From positions 1,054,001-1,118,000 of the forward strand of contig NZ_JAMBNY010000001.1 in NCBI RefSeq assembly GCF_023715345.1: DNA of 64,000 nt, given 5' to 3'. Below, piece by piece: positions 9,589 to 19,000 of this stretch. How positions within the stretch are numbered: the stretch's first letter is position 1; each line of letters begins with the position of its first letter. The stretch comes from Paenibacillus camelliae (GTDB lineage Bacteria > Bacillota > Bacilli > Paenibacillales > Paenibacillaceae). The position numbers and the translations under genes are program-made. Below the pieces are notes generated by a model. It did no database searches. It was not told the DNA's origin and worked only from the letters and a program-made list of their open reading frames with translations.

Positions 9589-11727
9589 CTATATAATGAC
9601 TCGTTCACGTACATATTCAATATCCTCATATACCTGCGGCAGGAACAGCTCCCATGAGAACAACGTTTTACCGAGATGCATTAACGGTTGAGGTTTATAG
9701 TGTGATTTCGTTATGGCAACAAGTCGTTCCCAATGTGCAGCAGCATGAGGCGCCTCTAGCCAATAGATAGCTAATTGACGCTCAGCTTCATTGCCTGTGC
9801 TTCGATATAGCTCATAGCTCACCGCAGCGCGAAGCTTTTTGGCAAAGTAAAGACTTAGCTGAGACCAAGCAATAATATCAGCAACCTCGCAATCCAATCT
9901 CGGATCACCATTAAGCAGCTCCGTTACAGTACATAGAGCATCCTGAGCATCACGTTCAAGCTGATCCGCAAGCTGCAGAGGTGTAATAAAGGATTCCATC
10001 GATTGTTGATTGACTAGTTTGTGCACATATTCCTTAATAGATAGATAATCTGGATCCATAGGATGACTTTCTAGCAGGTCTTCAAGTGAAATAAACGCTT
10101 GACCGTCGTTATATTCTGACTCGCCAGTGGACAGAAACCCTTCTGCATAGAGTGTAAAATCCCAGGTGAAGTGGTAGAAGGATGCAAGTGCCATAGGCAT
10201 GCGGCATGCTTTCGAATAGGCAGATAATATTTTATCTCCCTTCGATATAGAGAGCCGTTGATTGATTGCCTGAATAAATACGTCATCTGACGTATCAGGC
10301 GCATAAAGCAAGCGGCCCCAAAGCATGTAATATAGCCAATGCTTTTGGAAGGCGTAGTCCCAATGAATATGCGGACTATCTTGTATGTGAGAGTAATCTG
10401 TACCAGGAATAAAGCATTCCGAGCCTACATAGTAGCCTCCAACATATTCCTGTCCATTCGTACGTATATGTTCGCGAACAAAATCAGGCTGTGCCCATCT
10501 TAGCGTAAAGAAATCCTCATTACGTACCATCCACGTAATTTTGTAATTGGAAGGTGGTGGGTTCCAGTATCCCTCCATGCCGCTTGAGCCACCATGTGTT
10601 AGCAGCAGCTTTGGTGAAGAATAGGCGTGTGACCAATTGAATTTCACCTCTAGCCAAACTGGCTCTGTGAACGCATGGTTTTGCTCGATCGATGTTCTCG
10701 TAATGGCCGGGTCAACAGAAAATGGAGCACGATGGATGAATTTGATCGGACGGCTCGCTGCGCTCATTCCTTCATAATAAACATCCTCAATCCATTGCTG
10801 TATAGATTCTGGGGACATATCATTCATCCGTTCACCAAGCGATACGCCAAAGCCGGTTAAGTCCGGATACTCATCTATAAGCTGTGTAATGCTTTCACGG
10901 GTATATTGCTTTATGTCATCGGTCGTATAGGAATCTCCATAATGATACAACCGATCATGAACAGCTTGAGGATCGTAATGCTCAGTGAATGCTTCAGACA
11001 CAATAATATTCCAATTAATTAGATACGTTTCAATGCCTCTTTCCTTAGCCATATGAAACAACGTAGTCCAGTACTGCTTCCACTCCGCGAGCTCTTCATC
11101 AGAAAAGGGTGTCGCAAGCGGAAAGCTTTTCGTGCGAAGCATAAATGGAAACGGATGCAAGTTCCATAGTGTAAGAACATTGTATCGATTATCGAGCATC
11201 ATATTCAGAAATTGCTCCCAGAACTTTAAGTCCTTGACACAGGCATGCTGCAATTCAAAGCACTCGTTTTTCCGATAGCTCGACCAAGGCAAATTAAATT
11301 TAAGCGCACGGAATGGAAATCTAGCATTAATTAGACAGGGCTCAAGCTTATCTATTGATTTTGTCGCTTGCAGCCGCTCAGCTAGCTCTAGCAGGCCATA
11401 CATAACCCCTGTCTCATCATGTCCAAGCACGTACAACCTTACATGATTATCTGTCCTCTCCTTACGTAGCTCGAAGCCCTCTGAGGCAAGCTCCTTATGT
11501 AGCGGCTGCACGTTATATCGCTCCAGCTGCTCATGACCAATGAGCACGAAGAGCTCAGAGTCCTGTATTGATGTGTCAGCCTCTTGATTAATGATAGGCT
11601 GAGACTTAGCCTGCAATGGATGAACGGAATAGGCAAGCTCGAGCCCCTGCATAACTGCCTTCAGCTTGGAAAGTGCATAAGTTATTCGTGTCGATTCCTG
11701 ATGCTCACTTACGAAATAGATTCTCAT
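9589..11727 (-). CDS. Cytoplasmic glycoside hydrolase-like protein (GH20/GH67-like TIM barrel) in glycolate operon
   Basis: The start MRIYFVSEHQ at 11727 is chosen because AGGAGG lies 8 nt before it. The longer open frame to 11853 adds 42 residues without a ribosome site. The 712-residue protein has no signal peptide. The N-terminal 150 residues resemble the alpha/beta domain found before the barrel in GH20 and GH67 enzymes (ending GVMYGLLELAERL). RALKFNLPWSSYR and NRYNVLTLWNLHPFPFM mark the barrel, and EYPDLTGFGVSLGERMND may carry acidic catalytic residues. It sits between malate synthase G and glcE with a 21-nt gap, so it is part of the glycolate operon. It may free a sugar carrying a glycolate or 2-hydroxyacid part. 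That substrate is inference; I cannot name the family with certainty. Confidence 0.6.
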   Translation of the reverse strand: MRIYFVSEHQESTRITYALSKLKAVMQGLELAYSVHPLQAKSQPIINQEADTSIQDSELFVLIGHEQLERYNVQPLHKELASEGFELRKERTDNHVRLYVLGHDETGVMYGLLELAERLQATKSIDKLEPCLINARFPFRALKFNLPWSSYRKNECFELQHACVKDLKFWEQFLNMMLDNRYNVLTLWNLHPFPFMLRTKSFPLATPFSDEELAEWKQYWTTLFHMAKERGIETYLINWNIIVSEAFTEHYDPQAVHDRLYHYGDSYTTDDIKQYTRESITQLIDEYPDLTGFGVSLGERMNDMSPESIQQWIEDVYYEGMSAASRPIKFIHRAPFSVDPAITRTSIEQNHAFTEPVWLEVKFNWSHAYSSPKLLLTHGGSSGMEGYWNPPPSNYKITWMVRNEDFFTLRWAQPDFVREHIRTNGQEYVGGYYVGSECFIPGTDYSHIQDSPHIHWDYAFQKHWLYYMLWGRLLYAPDTSDDVFIQAINQRLSISKGDKILSAYSKACRMPMALASFYHFTWDFTLYAEGFLSTGESEYNDGQAFISLEDLLESHPMDPDYLSIKEYVHKLVNQQSMESFITPLQLADQLERDAQDALCTVTELLNGDPRLDCEVADIIAWSQLSLYFAKKLRAAVSYELYRSTGNEAERQLAIYWLEAPHAAAHWERLVAITKSHYKPQPLMHLGKTLFSWELFLPQVYEDIEYVRERVII

Positions 11728-11875
11728 AACAAGCTCCTCCTGACACATTGTTCTCGAGTGCGTAGTAATTATGGCAGCATGAGTATAATAGAAGAAGTAA
11801 GCGCTTGATATGCACAAGCGACCTACTTCTTCTTTTGTTGCATCAGCATTCACCGCTCGCTGAACGGACGGCAGC

Positions 11876-14053
11876 CTATGCTTGCTGTGTTACTCTAGCC
11901 TTATACTCTAATCTGCGTCGATGAAGAATAGGCTCAGTGTAGCCATTCGGTTGCTGACGACCCTCGAAGATAAGCTCACAAGCCGCTTGAAACGCAATAG
12001 ATCCATCTAGATTATCCGACATGCGGTGGTATGCAGCATCGCCTGCATTCTGCTCGTCAACGATGCTCGCCATGCGTACCAGTGTCTCTCTCACCTGCTG
12101 CTCTGTACATATGCCATGATGCAGCCAGTTCGCAATATGCTGACTAGAAATACGGAGTGTTGCACGGTCCTCCATTAAACCAACGTTTTGTATATCCGGC
12201 ACCTTAGAGCAACCGATGCCTTGCTCAACCCAGCGGACAACATAGCCAAGAATACCTTGAACATTATTGTCCAGCTCTGCCTGTATGTCTGCTTCGCTCC
12301 AATCTAGCGTCGGTACGATAGGAATTTGTAATATTCCATGACGAAGATCTTGATCTTGTACTGACGATATCAGCTTACTTTGCACCTGAGCTACATTAAC
12401 TTGATGATAATGCAGCGCATGTAACGTAGCGGCTGTAGGTGAAGGTACCCACGCTGTATTCGCTCCTGCCTTTGGATGAGCAATTTTTTGCTGCAGCATT
12501 TCTCTCATCTGATCAGGCATTGCCCACATTCCTTTACCGATTTGCGCGTGACCCTGCAGACCACACTGCAAGCCGGCATAAACATTGGACAGCTCGTAGC
12601 TTTGCAGCCAAGTAGAGGATTTCATATCATTCTTTCTAAGCATTGCACCCGCTTCCATCGACGTGTGCATCTCGTCACCAGTACGATCAAGGAAGCCTGT
12701 ATTAATGAATACAATACGATCCTTCACCTCACGAATGCACGCCTTCAAATTCAAGGAAGTACGACGTTCTTCATCCATAACTCCCACCTTAAGCGTATAG
12801 CGCTTCATGTTCAGTAGATCCTCAATTGCATTAAACAGTCTATTCGTAAATGCAACCTCTGCGGAGCCGTGCATTTTAGGCTTTACAATATAGATCGAGC
12901 CTTTTTTAGAGTTCGCCATAGCTCCTGCCTTCAGCGTGTGCTTAGCGATCAAGCTAGTTAGCACTCCATCTAGAATCCCCTCCGGAATTTCACGGTCATC
13001 TCGATCTAAAACAGCGTTAATCGTCATTAAATGTCCTACATTTCGAACAAATAGCAACGATCTGCCGCGTAAGCTGAGCGGTTCACCGCTAGGCGATGTA
13101 TAATGACGATCTGGATGGAGTGCTCGAGTCATTACTTTCCCATTCTTATTGAATGTAGCTGTTAAATTTCCCTTCATTAAACCTAACCAGTTTCGATATA
13201 CAGCTACTTTATCCTCTGCATCAACGGCAGCTACGGAATCCTCACAATCCATAATCGTTGTAATCGCAGACTCCATAATAATATCCTTAATCCCAGCACT
13301 ATCCGTTCTTCCGATTGGGTGATTACGGTCGATTTGAATCTCGAAATGCAACTTGTTGTTACAGAACAGGATCGCTTGCGGCTGGTTCGCCTGACCTTGA
13401 TACCCTGCAAACCGTTCACCATGCTGCAGTCTCACGATCGTTCCATCCTGCAGTGAAGCAGTCACTTCACCATTCGACACAGCATAGCTCGTTACCTCTG
13501 CATGGGAGCCCTCTGTTAAAGGAATGGTGTTATCAAGAAATTGCTTTGCAAACGCTATGACCTTCGCCCCTCTTGTCGGGTTATAATCCGTTCTCTGCTC
13601 TGCCCCACCTTCATCACTAATGGCATTTGTTCCATATAACGCGTCATAAAGGCTGCCCCAACGTGCATTGGATGCATTTAACGCATACCGAGCATTGTTC
13701 ACGGGTACTACGAGCTGTGGCCCAGCCTGAAGAATGATTTCGTCGTCCACGTTCTCAGTTGTTACTTGAAACGGTTCTGGCTCTGGCTCCAGATAACCGA
13801 TATCCTTCAAAAACTGCTCATATTGTTCAAATGCTGCTTGCTTATTGTTCTTATGCCAAGCATCAAGCTTTTGCTGAATTTCATCGCGCTTCGCAAGCAG
13901 CTCACGGTTTTGAGGTGTCAGCTCATGAATAAGCTTCTCAAAGCCTTGCCAAAATTGATTTCGTTCTACACCACTACCCGGTAAAGCTTCACTTTCGATA
14001 AATGCGTAGAGCTGAGCTGCTACCTTTAACCCGCCAACTGCAACATATTCCAT
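11876..14053 (-). CDS. glcB: Malate synthase G
   Basis: 725 residues, the usual length of the monomeric G isoform, which condenses glyoxylate with acetyl-CoA to give malate. Segments typical of the family are [75 protein letters not shown] and [26 protein letters not shown] is 8 nt before the ATG. First gene of the glycolate operon and divergent from iclR. Its -10 box lies inside a palindromic operator, so repression by IclR and release by a pathway intermediate such as glyoxylate is likely. Confidence 0.95.
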   Translation of the reverse strand: MEYVAVGGLKVAAQLYAFIESEALPGSGVERNQFWQGFEKLIHELTPQNRELLAKRDEIQQKLDAWHKNNKQAAFEQYEQFLKDIGYLEPEPEPFQVTTENVDDEIILQAGPQLVVPVNNARYALNASNARWGSLYDALYGTNAISDEGGAEQRTDYNPTRGAKVIAFAKQFLDNTIPLTEGSHAEVTSYAVSNGEVTASLQDGTIVRLQHGERFAGYQGQANQPQAILFCNNKLHFEIQIDRNHPIGRTDSAGIKDIIMESAITTIMDCEDSVAAVDAEDKVAVYRNWLGLMKGNLTATFNKNGKVMTRALHPDRHYTSPSGEPLSLRGRSLLFVRNVGHLMTINAVLDRDDREIPEGILDGVLTSLIAKHTLKAGAMANSKKGSIYIVKPKMHGSAEVAFTNRLFNAIEDLLNMKRYTLKVGVMDEERRTSLNLKACIREVKDRIVFINTGFLDRTGDEMHTSMEAGAMLRKNDMKSSTWLQSYELSNVYAGLQCGLQGHAQIGKGMWAMPDQMREMLQQKIAHPKAGANTAWVPSPTAATLHALHYHQVNVAQVQSKLISSVQDQDLRHGILQIPIVPTLDWSEADIQAELDNNVQGILGYVVRWVEQGIGCSKVPDIQNVGLMEDRATLRISSQHIANWLHHGICTEQQVRETLVRMASIVDEQNAGDAAYHRMSDNLDGSIAFQAACELIFEGRQQPNGYTEPILHRRRLEYKARVTQQA

Positions 14054-14123
14054 CCTTCATTCCCCCAAACGATTGAATAAAATGGTTTAAGCCTATCGAT
14101 TCATTTAGCATGAAACCTCTAGT

Positions 14124-14143
14124 TTGTTCATTATACTGAACAA
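14124..14143. promoter_or_regulatory. Palindromic operator overlapping the -10 box of the glcB operon
   Basis: TTGTTCA-TTATAC-TGAACAA is a perfect 7-6-7 palindrome. On the minus strand it contains a perfect -10 box TATAAT (14130-14135) for the malate synthase operon; the -35 is poor. The same palindrome with one change precedes the fumarylacetoacetase-family gene. The divergent IclR protein is the obvious ligand, but binding is inferred. Confidence 0.8.
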
Positions 14144-14274
14144 TGTTTTATATTAAGTTTGATTTAGTGTATCATCAACCCAAATAATGGTCAATATTAA
14201 AAATTAATGATGTTGAGACGTTGTTTTTTGTTTGACGATATAGAACGATCGATGATAAAATGATCTGAGTTTTA

Positions 14275-14286
14275 TATAATGAACAA
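14275..14286 (+). promoter_or_regulatory. iclR -10 box with an operator half-site
   Basis: TATAATGAACAA combines a perfect -10 box (14275-14280) with the half-site TGAACAA. The same 12 bases occur in the minus orientation at the glcB operator. The placement suggests weaker autoregulation of iclR through a single half-site. I see no good -35. Confidence 0.6.
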
Positions 14287-14312
14287 CATTCTAATATATA
14301 AGGAGTATGACT

Positions 14313-15062
14313 ATGGAGCAAAAGTACAATGTTCCCGCGATAGATCGTGCTGACGCCGTATTATCATTACTCATTGATGAGCCCTATCGATGGAAATTAT
14401 CTGATTTATCTAAGCAGCTCAATATTAGCAAGAGCACACTATACTCATTACTCGTTACAATGGAGCGCTTAAAATGGGTAAATCGTGATCGTAATGAAAC
14501 CTATGCAATAGGCAGTGCATTGGGTCGTTTTGGAAGTGCGTTCTTCCGTCAATATGACTTAATTGAGGAATTTCGCAGACTTGCTGATCCCGTTATGCGC
14601 AGACTTCAGGAATCTGTACAAATGGCTGTGCTTGAAGGCAATGATGTTTTGTATCTGGCCAAGGTCGAGGCAGCAACACCAGTACAGATGGTCTCCGGAC
14701 CTGGCGTTCGATTTCCAGCTCATGCAACCGGCTTAGGAAAAGCACTTTTATCCGACAAAAGTGAAGAGGAGCTGCGTCAGTTATTTCCACAGGAGTCATT
14801 GCAGAAGATCACCGTACATACGATCAGCTCGCGAGAATCCTTGATTGAGGAAATTAAGCAAGGAAAGCAAGCCGGCTACACAACAGATATTCAAGAGGGT
14901 GTGATGGGCTTTTGCTGTGTCGCTGCACCGATATCGAAGCCTAATGGCTCCATTATCGCTGCTGTTAGCTGCTCTATGCCTATCCATAAATGGGAAGGTA
15001 AAAAGGAGCAGGCGCTGCAAGAAATATTAGAGCTTTCTAAGCTGCTGTCTCCCCTACACTAA
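14313..15062 (+). CDS. IclR-family transcriptional regulator of the glycolate/malate module
   Basis: 249 residues from the second ATG, which has AAGGAG at proper spacing; the first ATG at 14307 is only 1 nt from the ribosome site. A winged helix-turn-helix occupies about residues 10-70 (LSDLSKQLNISKSTLYSLLVTME). The IclR effector domain follows (VRFPAHATGLGKALLSDKSEEEL, GYTTDIQEGVMGFCCVAAPI). It is divergent from the malate synthase/glycolate oxidase operon and upstream of the FAH and malic enzyme genes, and all three promoters carry the TGAACAA motif. The effector is probably glyoxylate or a related acid, by analogy with IclR and AllR. A strong terminator ends the gene. Confidence 0.88.
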   Translation: MEQKYNVPAIDRADAVLSLLIDEPYRWKLSDLSKQLNISKSTLYSLLVTMERLKWVNRDRNETYAIGSALGRFGSAFFRQYDLIEEFRRLADPVMRRLQESVQMAVLEGNDVLYLAKVEAATPVQMVSGPGVRFPAHATGLGKALLSDKSEEELRQLFPQESLQKITVHTISSRESLIEEIKQGKQAGYTTDIQEGVMGFCCVAAPISKPNGSIIAAVSCSMPIHKWEGKKEQALQEILELSKLLSPLH

Positions 15063-15087
15063 TTAATTGTCTCATCGATCATCAATT

Positions 15088-15146
15088 AGACAGCCCCCAA
15101 ACTGTAGAAGCATACATCTACAATTTGGGGGCTGTCTTTTTTATTT
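15088..15146 (+). terminator. Rho-independent terminator of iclR
   Basis: A long stem built from AGACAGCCCCCAAA and TTTGGGGGCTGTCT (inner arms TGTAGA / TCTACA) is followed by TTTTTTATTTT. It ends the iclR transcript, so the next two genes need their own promoter. Confidence 0.88.
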
Positions 15147-15185
15147 TCCCTATTGACAGAATTTGAAAAATATACGAGGATATTC

Positions 15186-15215
15186 TTGTGCAACATACAA
15201 TACATTGTTTATTAT
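15186..15215 (+). promoter_or_regulatory. Promoter of the FAH-malic enzyme operon
   Basis: TTGTGC (15186-15191), an 18-nt spacer and TATTAT (15210-15215). The -10 box overlaps the left arm of the IclR-type palindrome, as at glcB. Confidence 0.55.
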
Positions 15216-15224
15216 GATGAACAA
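15205..15224. promoter_or_regulatory. IclR-type operator of the FAH-malic enzyme operon
   Basis: TTGTTTA-TTATGA-TGAACAA has the same 7-6-7 layout and the same outer arms as the glcB operator, with one arm mismatch. It lies 23 nt before the start codon and over the -10 box. Confidence 0.75.
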
Positions 15225-15247
15225 TTCAAAAAAGGGAGGTTCTTATC

Positions 15248-16009
15248 ATGAAGCTAGCTAGATTTTCATTTGAAGGCAAAGCTGAAGTGTATAACGGCGT
15301 TATCGAGGGAGATTTCATTCATACATATAGCGGCAGCCCATTCGAGCAAATTGAGATTTTGCAGGAGAAATATGCTCTCCATGAGGTTAAGCTTCTTTCA
15401 CCTATTATTCCAAGACATATTATTGGAATAGGCAAAAACTTTGTAGCAGAAGGATCGATTAAGCCACCAATGCCCGAGCTGCCTATTTTCTTCTATAAGC
15501 CTATAACGACAGTGATTGGTCCTGATGATCCGATCTTATTCCCGAGCAGCGTAACAGAAGCAAAGTTTGAAGCGGAGGTTGCAATCGTCATCGGTAAAAC
15601 CGCTCATGCGATTACACCAGATGAGGCCTCAAATTATATATTGGGCAGCACGATTGCCAATGATGTTGGAGCGTTTCAATTTTTTCACGAGGAAGGACAT
15701 TGGACCGTCGGAAAAGCGTTCGATACGTTCTGTCCATTAGGTCCTTATATCGATACAGAGTTTGATTATAATAACGCTCGAATTATAGCGCGCTTGAATG
15801 GAAAGGAGCTACAAAACAGTACGATGGAGCAGATCATTACTCCAATCCATGAAATGATTAGCTATATTAGTGGCTTTATGACCTTGATGCCTGGTGATGT
15901 CATCTTGACCGGCACACCTGCAGGGGCTGATTTTATGAGAGCTGGGGATACTATTGAATGTATTGTAGACGGACTAGGTACTCTTAGTAACACAGTGCAA
16001 CAGCGTTAG
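15248..16009 (+). CDS. Fumarylacetoacetate hydrolase family protein (possible acylpyruvase or oxaloacetate decarboxylase)
   Basis: 253 residues; GGGAGG precedes the ATG. It has the FAH catalytic core: metal-binding E108 and E110 in KFEAEVAIVIGK, D near 139 in STIANDVGAFQFF, a lysine in WTVGKAFDTFCPLGPYI, and PGDVILTGTPAG near the C-terminus. Family members act on 2-oxoacids with C-C bond cleavage, decarboxylation or isomerisation. It shares an operon with malic enzyme (23-nt gap) and an operator with the glyoxylate genes, so a substrate such as oxaloacetate is plausible. Isomerase or ring-cleavage roles in aromatic breakdown fit the context less well. Confidence 0.85.
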   Translation: MKLARFSFEGKAEVYNGVIEGDFIHTYSGSPFEQIEILQEKYALHEVKLLSPIIPRHIIGIGKNFVAEGSIKPPMPELPIFFYKPITTVIGPDDPILFPSSVTEAKFEAEVAIVIGKTAHAITPDEASNYILGSTIANDVGAFQFFHEEGHWTVGKAFDTFCPLGPYIDTEFDYNNARIIARLNGKELQNSTMEQIITPIHEMISYISGFMTLMPGDVILTGTPAGADFMRAGDTIECIVDGLGTLSNTVQQR

Positions 16010-16032
16010 TAAATGGTTAAGGAGGTTTCACG

Positions 16033-17475
16033 ATGTCAATTAATACTACGATTATCTTTAGAATCGAAATGGATAAACATCAAGCTAGCTTTGGCGAAGT
16101 AGCAACGGCGATCAATGATGCCGGCGGAGATATTGTTGCAGTTGACGTTATTCGCTCCAGCAAGCATATTACCGTCAGAGACCTTACCGTTAAATTAAAC
16201 GTTGAAGCTCATTCAAAAGTTACAAGCCATATTCGCTCACTTGCTGGGGTGAAAATCATTCATGAATCCGACAGTACATTTCTTGCTCATCTTGGCGGAA
16301 AACTACAAGTTACACCTAAGATACCGATTAAAAACCGCGAAGATCTTTCAAGGGTGTATACACCAGGCGTGGCTAGAGTTTGTATGGCAATATATGAGGA
16401 TCCATCCAAAGCATTTACACTTACCTCTAAACGCAACATGGTTGCTGTTGTAACAGATGGAACAGCGGTGCTTGGACTTGGCAATATCGGTCCTGAGGCA
16501 GCTATGCCCGTAATGGAAGGAAAGGCGATGCTTTTTAAGCAGTTCGCTGATGTAGATGCATTCCCGATTTGCCTGCAAACTCAGGATACGGACGAAATCG
16601 TAAGCATCATTAAAGCAATCTCCCCTAGCTTTGGCGGTATTAATCTAGAGGATATTGCCTCTCCGCGGTGCTTTGAGATTGAACGTAGACTTCAGGAAGA
16701 GCTTGAAATCCCCGTATTTCATGACGATCAGCATGGAACAGCTGTTGTTATCTTGGCGGGACTCATTAATTCTCTTCGCCTAGTAGGTAAAAGCTTGGAT
16801 ACGATTAAGGTGGTAGTGTGCGGAGTTGGCGCCGCAGGAACGGCATGTATCGATATGCTGCTAGCTGCTGGTGTAAAGCAGTTAATAGCGGTAGATCGCT
16901 GCGGTGCTCTTGTTGCTGGAAACAGCTATGATCATCCTACACTTGAACGAATTGCTTCGGTTACGAACCCAGATAAAGTAGAGGGGTCCATATCTGATGT
17001 AATTAAAGGCGCAGACGTGTTTATTGGTGTGTCAGCTCCTGGAGTCATTACCGTAGAGGATATACAGCAAATGGCTGAGGATTCCATTGTATTCGCCATG
17101 GCAAACCCTGAGCCTGAAATTGACCCTGAACTGGCTGAATCCTATGTCCGAGTTCTTGCTACTGGCCGAAGTGATTTTCCAAACCAAATTAACAATGTCC
17201 TATGCTTTCCTGGTATTTTCCGTGGAGCACTAGATTGCAGAGCTGCAAAGATCAATGATGAGATGAAGCTTGCAGCTGCTCAAGCGATAGCCTCGATTGT
17301 GACAGAGGAAGAATTGAATGAGCACTATATTATTCCAAGTATTTTTAATGAAAAAGTAGTACAGCAAGTAAGAACAGCCGTCATTGAAGCGGCAATCCAG
17401 ACAGGGATCGCTAAGCGTATCCCGCCTGAATTCAATCGACTTGATTACTCCATGTATCTCTATAATCAATCTTAG
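16033..17475 (+). CDS. NAD(P)-dependent malic enzyme with N-terminal ACT domain
   Basis: 480 residues; converts malate to pyruvate and CO2. An ACT-like regulatory domain spans about residues 8-80 (IFRIEMDKHQASFGEVATAI). The catalytic part has Y109 in SRVYTPGVARVC, K164 in MPVMEGKAMLFKQF, metal-binding FHDDQHGTAVV, a Rossmann GVGAAG fingerprint and FAMANPEPEI. AAGGAGG lies 8 nt before the ATG. The ACT domain suggests allosteric control by a small metabolite. With malate synthase upstream, it would regenerate pyruvate, and so acetyl-CoA, from glyoxylate. Confidence 0.92.
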   Translation: MSINTTIIFRIEMDKHQASFGEVATAINDAGGDIVAVDVIRSSKHITVRDLTVKLNVEAHSKVTSHIRSLAGVKIIHESDSTFLAHLGGKLQVTPKIPIKNREDLSRVYTPGVARVCMAIYEDPSKAFTLTSKRNMVAVVTDGTAVLGLGNIGPEAAMPVMEGKAMLFKQFADVDAFPICLQTQDTDEIVSIIKAISPSFGGINLEDIASPRCFEIERRLQEELEIPVFHDDQHGTAVVILAGLINSLRLVGKSLDTIKVVVCGVGAAGTACIDMLLAAGVKQLIAVDRCGALVAGNSYDHPTLERIASVTNPDKVEGSISDVIKGADVFIGVSAPGVITVEDIQQMAEDSIVFAMANPEPEIDPELAESYVRVLATGRSDFPNQINNVLCFPGIFRGALDCRAAKINDEMKLAAAQAIASIVTEEELNEHYIIPSIFNEKVVQQVRTAVIEAAIQTGIAKRIPPEFNRLDYSMYLYNQS

Positions 17476-17504
17476 AGAAAGAGCCATATGTCGCTTGTTG
17501 CAGA

Positions 17505-18749
17505 TTAAGCCTTGAAATAAGGCTGTGACGTATAAACGATGTTGCCGTTCACGATGGTCATCTCCACAAATGGCAGCTCATGAAATTGGTCGACAATAAT
17601 GATGTCGGCCTTCTTTCCTTTTGCGATCGAACCGACTTCTTCAGCAATTCCCATTGCATCAGCGGGATGTAGGGTTGCAAGCTTTACGGCCTCGTGCAGC
17701 GGAATATTCGCCTCACGCTCTAGCTTGAACACCGCCTGCAGCATAGAGGATGGGTGATAATCCGAGCATATAATCTGAGCGCCAGCTTCTTTAATCGCAT
17801 CCACTGCCCGTAGATTATGATCATGCGAAGCACCACGAACAATATTGGGTGCGCCTACACATACCTGAAGCCCTTGCTGAACTGCATACTGTGCTGCCTC
17901 CAAGGTGATCGGGAATTCACTTACGGTAACTCCACTGCTTTTAGCGCGATCGATTTTTTCATAGCTGTCATCATCATGTGAAGCAACAGCGATGCTGCTT
18001 TCCTTCGCTAATAGCGATAGCTGCGTTAGCCGATCCCAATCAATCGCTTGGCGCTGCTCCATCAGTGCATCGACGATGCCTTTTACTTCTGCTAACGTCA
18101 CCCCTTGATTTTTCATCACATACCGCTCGAAGGAGCCCTCCTGACGATATTGACCTTGGCCAGGTGAGTGATCCATATACGATAGATAATGAATAAGCTT
18201 ATCCTGTATATAGCGCTCAATATAAGGCAGTCCATCCTGATAGGACACCTCATAGCGTAAATGGATGTAGTTACGTACTAGACTTCGCTCTGCATTATAC
18301 TTATGAATAAGCTCGATCAATTCGTTAACGAGATGGTAGCCGCGCAGGCTTAAGCCAACACCAAGCGACAATGAGTGATACATCGTCGTAATGCCATGCA
18401 CTGGAAGCTTCCGCTCAAACTCAAGAAGTGACATTTCTAGAGGAAACAACGTGTTAGGACGCGGCTGAACCTCTTTCTCAATTGCATCACAATGAATATC
18501 TATTAGGCCTGGAAATATGTATTTACTTGACGCATCGATGATTGTTTTCGAGCTGAAGCTCATGCTTTGTTCGCACTCAGCTACGATATCATCCATAGAA
18601 ATGGAAGCATCGACTATACGATGGATGCGATCATTTACAATGACAACTGTAGCAGAAACACATTCGTTTTCTAGCACAACTACACCAGAGGCAATGATCG
18701 TTAACGTATTATTAATACCGTTATTCTCTAACCCATTCACCTGATTCAT
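17505..18749 (-). CDS. phnM: PhnM-like amidohydrolase (orphan)
   Basis: 414 residues of the amidohydrolase superfamily. PhnM-like signatures are FPGLIDIHCDAIEKEVQPRP, the HGITTMYHSLSLG segment, VASHDDDSYEKI, CVGAPNIVRG and IICSDYHPSSML. In the C-P lyase pathway PhnM removes pyrophosphate from ribose 1-methylphosphonate 5-triphosphate. None of phnG-L is in this window, so the role here is uncertain. It is convergent with malic enzyme. The ATG is directly against GGAAGG, so the GTG three codons later (18740, 9-nt spacing) may be the real start. Confidence 0.82.
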   Translation of the reverse strand: MNQVNGLENNGINNTLTIIASGVVVLENECVSATVVIVNDRIHRIVDASISMDDIVAECEQSMSFSSKTIIDASSKYIFPGLIDIHCDAIEKEVQPRPNTLFPLEMSLLEFERKLPVHGITTMYHSLSLGVGLSLRGYHLVNELIELIHKYNAERSLVRNYIHLRYEVSYQDGLPYIERYIQDKLIHYLSYMDHSPGQGQYRQEGSFERYVMKNQGVTLAEVKGIVDALMEQRQAIDWDRLTQLSLLAKESSIAVASHDDDSYEKIDRAKSSGVTVSEFPITLEAAQYAVQQGLQVCVGAPNIVRGASHDHNLRAVDAIKEAGAQIICSDYHPSSMLQAVFKLEREANIPLHEAVKLATLHPADAMGIAEEVGSIAKGKKADIIIVDQFHELPFVEMTIVNGNIVYTSQPYFKA

Positions 18750-18886
18750 CCTTCCTATGTAAAGTTAAATTAATTGTAAATTGTTCTGAAGTAATTGTAA
18801 AATGCTAGAGCTCGGTCCGTGCCGCTTGAATTATAGATATACTTACTCCTTGTACTACTTAATGTAGATGTTTGAGATCACTGAGG

Positions 18887-18923
18887 GAATAAAAATGCCA
18901 GCGTTTACGACAACGCTGGCATT
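18887..18923 (-). terminator. Terminator of the Gfo/Idh-ThuA operon
   Basis: ATGCCAGCG / CGCTGGCAT forms a perfect 9-bp stem with a 10-nt loop, followed on the minus strand by TTTTTATT. It closes the oxidoreductase operon and insulates phnM. Confidence 0.82.
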
Positions 18924-19000
18924 GCTTGCTTCTGATTTTGAACAACTATAATAGCGATGGCTCACTACTTAATTTATATGCTATAAAAGTTTTGCATGTA

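Noticed and set aside
17509-17525. Hairpin AGCCTT/AAGGCT between malic enzyme and phnM as a convergent terminator
   Set aside because: Only 6 bp, lies inside the phnM 3' coding end and has no U tract.
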